From positions 33,195,753-33,259,752 of the forward strand of contig NC_023755.2 of assembly GCF_000499845.2 (NCBI RefSeq): 64,000 nt of DNA, in the 5' to 3' direction. Shown in pieces: positions 58,219 through 64,000 of this stretch. The notes below the pieces were generated by a model that was not told the DNA's origin, did not search any database, and saw only the letters and a list, made by a program, of their open reading frames with translations. Numbering within the stretch: the first letter of the stretch is position 1; every line of letters starts with the position of its first letter. The DNA is from Phaseolus vulgaris (taxonomy: Eukaryota; Streptophyta; Magnoliopsida; Fabales; Fabaceae). The translations under genes were made by a program, and so were the position numbers.

Positions 58219-58779
58219 AGTACCAGAAGAAGAACACATTTAATCCTCTGGTCCATCCAACAGCGATTAATGTCGTTGGAAATATCACATTGTCCTGGCT
58301 TAACAAAAAAAAAACGAGGAAAACCAATGGAGAACACAATAATAGGAAGAGACACTGATGGACTCAGAATGAGAAGAGAAGAATTCGATGATCCGTAGTT
58401 AGTGGACAAAATCACTGTAACGTGATCCGGTACGGCCTTCATTAAATCTGTTGGTTGTGTAAAGGAACATCGTGATAAGATGGGATTTTTTTTTTGTTTC
58501 CTAGGAGAAAAAAAAACAAAACGACAAAACATGACTTTGAATTGTAGGGTTGAGGTTTTGTTTTTTGTTTTTTTTTTCATGTTTAAGCAACCAATCTTCT
58601 TAAAAAAAATAAAATATAGCACTTTTATTAATGTATTAAAACTGGACAACATGTATGCTGTTCATGTTTCTTCTTTCTTATGTGTTAGTTCAGGTCAGCG
58701 CAAACCAAGAATAGCGAAATCCCGTTATAACCCTGCATATACCTGTTTTCCGCTGCAGATGCTAATGCATACTATTTCG

Positions 58780-58835
<56 letters not shown>

Positions 58836-61772
58836 CGTTATGGCAACAATTGGGCATCTGATAGTAAAAAAAAACGAAGATAAAAAAACATGAGGCACAA
58901 AAAAGGACATTGAAAATGAAAATACATGACTTTGCATTATTAGACACATCACAATTCTTTTTGTATTTGCTTTTCTCATAATATCCTTTATATGACAAAA
59001 TTCAAGTCTCTTTATCATAATAATGGGATTCTTTAAGAATTAAGATTCATTTATCATGCTTGGAAGTTGGAATGTCTATCTTCACTTTTTATGTTGTTTT
59101 ATTAATGTTTAAAAATTTGAATTGATTTTTTCAACAGGTTGTATCTCGAGAGATTATTATAATCCTCTTTCGAAATAGGCTAGAATTTGAGTTTAAATCC
59201 AATAACATTTCAAGTATTTTTGTCTAATAACTCGTAATAAATTCTATCACATCTTTATACCCATTGAACTGTGTGAGTGTTCTACCATTGTCCGAAGGGA
59301 GGATGTGTCTACTCTCCTAAATTGTGTTTAATCTCTTCTCTGATGACCAAACTGGGAGATAAAGTTGTGAAAGAGAGATAATTCCGTTTCAAATAGGATG
59401 AAGCTTGACCATTAATCAATCTCCTAAGTTGGCAATGGTCAAGAGATACACAGTTTTTCAGATTTAAACATGGAGATGAAAACGTTAAAAATAAATTTTC
59501 TATAACCTATCAAATGTATGATCGGTGTCACTAATCAACACTTAAAAGAGTACAAATTTAAACTAAATTTCAATAATGTGTGGTGTAAACTATATAATTA
59601 TTTCTAGAGTATCTCTGTCTTTTCTACTTTCTCTCTTACATAAATCAAGTTGTTTAATGTTTTTGAACTCAGTGTCTACGGCTACAGAACTTGTGAGGGT
59701 TGTTATGGGAATTTAGTGAACAGTGTTGTTTTAATATATATGAATGGTTGAAAGGTCCATGACTCAGACCTCTTTATCAAAGATATTTGTTCGGACCCAT
59801 TTTTGAGATCTCTGTTATTGTACCTGGGAATTGATTGCAACATCACAGAGGGAATAGGGACCACTGTGGGTTATTTTCTTTTAAAAACAATAATAATCTT
59901 TGCTCTTTTATAAAGTTTTGTTCTCTGTTTTTTTGGGTTATCCTCTTGTTTGGGCTAGAGTTTTTCCGCGTTTATTATAATGGTGACATGAGTGGCGTTT
60001 TCAGCTGCAGATGGTCACTTATATTGAAGCATTTTCAATCCAAGAGATAAGCATTTAAAACTAGACCTACTGCAGAAGACTCTTACTGTTGAAGTAACAA
60101 AATTTCTTACCTGTTACATAATTAGGTGCCCTGCCATAGAAAAGTTTGAGTTTGATGATGCTGTGCTTTTTTTTTTTTTACTTTTGAATGCGCTGTCAGA
60201 TTCCTAACATGAAAGCGCCGTTTGTTGAAATTCTTGTTTGACTCGAGATAAATAGCATGTGTAGCGGGGGTTCTGCTAAAGTATGCATATCATCAACCCA
60301 CTTTTACTATTTTCTATTTTTTTTCACAACAACTATGTTACCAAGATTCGTTATTTGTTACCATAGGTAACAGTTGTTTATAAAAGGAAGGAATATTTTC
60401 ACGGTGTTATTTTTCTTTCGCGAGAACCGACGTGAGAATTCCTAAGAATAAAGACCATAAATTAAAGCTGGGCTTTGAAATGTTGTCAAGAATTGGGTAC
60501 TAAGTGTTCCCTTTGTTGGGTAGCTGGGTTTACCCCACATGTGTCTCAACCCCAAGTAAAGTTTCCTTCTATATAAAACTTACTTCCATGTATTTAAACT
60601 CTTTCTGAATTTTTTGACTGTCAAATCATCATGTGGGTGGGGTATAAATTACTTACGAGTTTATCCTTTTTATACAATCCAAGTAAAAAGATTTTTAGAT
60701 TGATAATTAATAAGAAATTAAATCATTTTAGATATACTTTTAAAATAGTTATTATAAGAAAATAAGTATGTTATCATGTATGATCATTTATCATTAATAA
60801 CTGGTAAAATTTTCTGTACCATACGGTACCAAGGAAGTATTGGTATTGACTGAATACTACTTGACTGATGTAACCGTCATAGTTTTTATAGACTCAATAA
60901 ACAGTGTCTAACATAAAATAATTAACATAATGATAATGATGATATATAATATTTTTTAAATTTGAGGTTAATCTGATAATTAAAAAAAATTAATTATTTG
61001 TTAATGGAAGTCATTTATGATTAAAACATTGTTTTTATACTGTTCAAGAACTCGGTTCAAAAAATACAAATTAACTATTGTTGAGAAAAATTGTTAAATT
61101 TGTTTTGTTTAAATAAAAAATAAAAATAAAATATTTATAATTATAAAAGATGTCAACGAATTAGAATATAAATATTATTATTTAATAAATTTACATTAAC
61201 TATTATTATTTAAAATTTTATTATTTTTATATATTATAATTATTATTTTAGAAATTTATTTTTATTATTAATCTTTTAATATTGTTATTATAATATAAAA
61301 TCATATCTATGAGATAAACTTAGGTGATAAGAATATTTTTAAGACGATTTTTTCATTCATTCATTTGAACTTTTTTAGTTTTTATTTACCACAGCAAAAC
61401 CAAATACCAAATGGACGAGTGAAGAAAAATGTAAATTCAATTTTAGAAATTATACCAGTCTACTATTAATATTTTTATTTTTAAATAATAGTGTATTTTA
61501 ATATTATTGCAACTTTACTTAATTATTTGAATATATATTTTAGTAAATGATACTTGTCTTATTAACAAAATATAACTTAATTCAATTTATTGGAAGAATT
61601 TTTTTTCTAATTTGCTTAGTTGTATTTGAATTAGCATGCTTAATATAAGAAGTTGGCATCACTCAACTCAAAAGAAAGATTTTCACAAAATCAAAAGCCA
61701 AAATGTTGGTGCAACATTACCTTGAAATCATACAAATAGAATCCATTATACATGCATATAATTAATCATATT
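58219..61772. other. Downstream of cyclin: no gene recognised
   Basis: The first 400 bp likely include the cyclin 3' UTR. A TA microsatellite is at 58784-58832. Less AT-rich patches at 59140-60050 and 60230-60600 hold no protein I recognise; a TATA-like CTATATAAAAC (about 60571) has no obvious gene after it. The rest is AT-rich. Confidence 0.4.
58784..58832. repeat. (TA)n microsatellite
   Basis: About 24 uninterrupted TA units. The translated Ile-Tyr runs on either strand are artefacts. Confidence 0.95.
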
Positions 61773-61775
61773 GAA

Positions 61776-61806
<31 letters not shown>

Positions 61807-61831
61807 ATATATATATATATATATATATATA
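61773..61831. repeat. Compound microsatellite (AAAT)n(AT)n
   Basis: About nine AAAT units followed by about eleven AT units. Confidence 0.93.
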
Positions 61832-62199
61832 ATATTGACTATTTTTTCACACTCAACAACACATAATTAATTATTATTCACACAAAATTAGCATAATCGA
61901 TTATTGTCTTACATAATCGATTATGTTATATGAACTCATATCTTTAAAGTTTGTCTAATTTAATTTTGGTAGCATTCCTCCTCCATTAATCACCATGACA
62001 CCTCCTCCACAACTACCATATCCACCAATAAATGTGAACATAACATTGCAAAACAATTTTTACCAAACTCATTTTCTTGACCACTACCACCTTTGAACAA
62101 TGAAATGCACAAGTGCCATGCACATAAAAAGTAAGGACATATTGTATTTTTGTTGGATAACACGTAGGGCATGTAATATTCTTGTTTCATTATTATAAA

Positions 62200-62600
62200 A
62201 AGGTCCTTAGACGATGATTTTTAATATCGTACAACAATAATTTTAAAACTATCGTCCACTCAACTATTGTTAAAACAAATTTCCTATAGGCAACCGCTTA
62301 AGCCTTCATTTATAATTTTGCATATAGACAATGGTTACTACCTAAAATCGTTGTTTATTTTTGTTCTGATAGACGATGTTCTTGCACAAACCGTCGTCCA
62401 TATTCTTTGGGAAGTTAAAAATAAAAAACAAAAATTGTCACACATAGATGACGATTTTGGCCTGACGTCGCCTAATATGTGACAAAATTGAACAAATTAA
62501 TAAAGTGACAATATAGACAACAACTTTTTGAAATAACTGTCCTATATTGTTATATAGACGGCAATTTTGGTGTGAACCATTGTCTATGTGATGATTTTTT
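62200..62600. repeat. Array of inverted AGACGATGGTTTT-like units, possible transposon end
   Basis: Units such as TAGACGATGATTTTTA, AGACAATGGTTACTACC, ATAGACGATGTTCTTGC, AAACCGTCGTCCATA and AGACGGCAATTTTGGTG alternate in orientation at roughly 50-80 bp spacing. Such arrays are typical of subterminal regions of plant DNA transposons. No terminus or target duplication was found; the element may continue to the right. Confidence 0.55.
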
Positions 62601-64000
62601 TTTTTAATTTGGTTTGAATATTTCATTTCCTCATATTTGTTAACTTGTATTGACTAAATCCCAGACAGACTCTGGAATATGACAATAAAATATATAAACA
62701 TATAAATACTCATAAAATAATAAATCCTTAACCACATAAAAAAATAAAATATAAATTAATTTTGTAAAGTGGAAATTTGTATACATTAAAAGCATATAAA
62801 CTAAAACTAACACTAAACAATATAAGATTTAACGAATCAAATATCATCGATCCTAGAGTTGTAGAAGCTAATAAAATATATTTTCCAAGTGTTCCTCACA
62901 TAATCCATTGATTCATAATTGAGTCATTAAACATCCATAAAATACTGTGACACAAAATAAGTTGAAATTAATCCATAAAGTAGACATTGTTTTATATAAA
63001 GAATTAGTTAAATGTGATTACCTTGTCCCAACCTCTTTCAATGTCGGCTCATACAATGGTAGTCATTCATTGTATTATATAATAGTCACACTCATACCCT
63101 TCTGATTATTTATTGCACTATAATTCAATATTAATGAAGACTTAATAAAGATATTTATTTTACAAACAAAAGAAGATAGAAAATTAATTAATGAAAATTA
63201 CAAATAACCTTTAGGTGCAACCATGTAAGCTTTTGGGACTTTGCACTTGCTCGACCTCTCGAGATGTTATATCTATTGTATGAGCTAATTAATAGAAAAA
63301 CACAAGTTAGGAAAGGTTTAAGTAATATGCATACGTAAATTGATAATGTAATTCCAATTGAATATTAGCTTGAGAAACACGTGTGGCTTCTTGTATAGTG
63401 AGCATAACCATACAACATTGTGTTATTTACCGATATCACAAGTAATTGCTAGTGATGTTTGCATTGAAAAAACTATTAATATAAAGTACAAGTGATGAAA
63501 TAACAATATTTGACGACTTAAAAATTGTACTTACTCATTAATATTAGGTGCAAAATATATTTGTTTCTCTTGTAACCAAGTAGTTGGTAATGTATGTCTG
63601 TTTTCAATTTTCTTATTTTCTAAAGGATTGATTAATTTGGGATCCATGAATTCACAAGCATCTTGTTTCCCCTCCAAACATATATCTACAAGTATAAATA
63701 GTACAATTAGTTAAAATATAATCAATGATTAGATTAATAAATTAAAGTAAAATAATTTTTAAGAGACTTACATCATTTAGAACTGAATGACTGATATATT
63801 AAGCTCGTGGTTGCTAGCTGCAACCTCTAACACATCATACATATGTATATATTATGTATATATAATGGGATGTTATTGTTTCTTCCATATATAGTAGCAT
63901 CCCATAGAATCTTTGTAGGGTTTGTACCCATAGTCGCATTAACTTATAATAATACGACTATATTTTTTTTATCAGCAAAGAATAAATAAAATAAAATGAG
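62601..64000. other. AT-rich tail of the window, no gene established
   Basis: On the minus strand around 63540-63690 a short stretch reads CLEGKQDACEFMDPKLINPL then ENRHTLPTTW, which looks coding-like and might be part of the gene of a transposon whose end is the array at 62200-62600. It cannot be assigned. The extreme right resembles the repeat start at 43561. Confidence 0.3.

Noticed and set aside
58209..58652. 147-codon antisense frame after the cyclin gene
   Set aside because: It overlaps the probable 3' UTR of the cyclin gene and reads as A/T-run-derived Lys/Phe; no family.
58480..59018. Frames ending in or starting with Ile-Tyr runs
   Set aside because: They come from the (TA)n microsatellite.
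1..64000. CRISPR arrays, operons, bacterial features
   Set aside because: Nuclear plant DNA with introns and plant transposons; the tandem repeats seen lack the regular repeat-spacer structure.
1..64000. tRNA or rRNA genes
   Set aside because: No cloverleaf or rRNA-like stretch was noticed by eye; only primer-binding fragments complementary to tRNA next to LTRs. A dedicated scan could still find one.

Overview
This is plant nuclear DNA: AT-rich, with intron-bearing genes and layered transposable elements. The repeat families look leguminous (CACTA elements starting CACTACAAGAAA, a TRIM with a TGTTGGAGAT-type LTR, and LTRs starting TGTTGAAGATGG and TGTAAGGATCG). A legume, perhaps of the bean/soybean tribe, is my best guess; the species is not shown. 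I see one intact-looking host gene, one broken host gene, and otherwise mobile DNA.

Layout. 194-475: truncated, frameshifted C-terminal piece of a class III peroxidase. 1113-1486: first of four palindromic CACTA-type MITEs. 1870-14095: a LINE remnant on the minus strand, split by an 11.1-kb CACTA (En/Spm-like) transposon at 2318-13414 with a perfect TTG target duplication. That transposon carries a Transposase_24-type gene without internal stops (4536-6467), a TNP2-type transposase gene (6550-10173) damaged only by two in-frame stops, and a block (10.5-13.1 kb) with exon-like pieces, including one recognisable exon of a glutathione peroxidase gene. 15502-22330: an old Ty1/copia element interrupted by two solo LTRs, each with a perfect 5-bp duplication. 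23589-24024: second MITE. 26081-33345: a second, strongly degraded CACTA element with an ATA duplication. 33568-34000: gypsy integrase remnant. 35658-36854: a TRIM and a solo LTR of the same family. 37096-42277: a minus-strand copia element with both LTRs partly recognisable. 45122-45849: a fold-back element built from 21-nt palindromes. 48463-49060: TRIM remnant split by the third MITE. 50454-50906: fourth MITE. 51141-55202: a Ty3/gypsy element with both LTRs, a deleted reverse transcriptase and a solo LTR inside.

56585-58218 (+): a six-exon D-type cyclin gene, closest from memory to the CYCD6 class, with consistent splice sites and phases and 312 codons. It is the only plausible functional host gene. 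58.2-64 kb is mostly unassigned AT-rich DNA with microsatellites and the edge of another repeat family at 62.2-62.6 kb.

Together: the two CACTA genes of the 2.3-13.4 kb element would encode the two proteins that En/Spm-type elements use, and the MITEs share its terminal sequence, so they may be cross-mobilised. All identifications are from reading translations and recalled family motifs; no database search was run.
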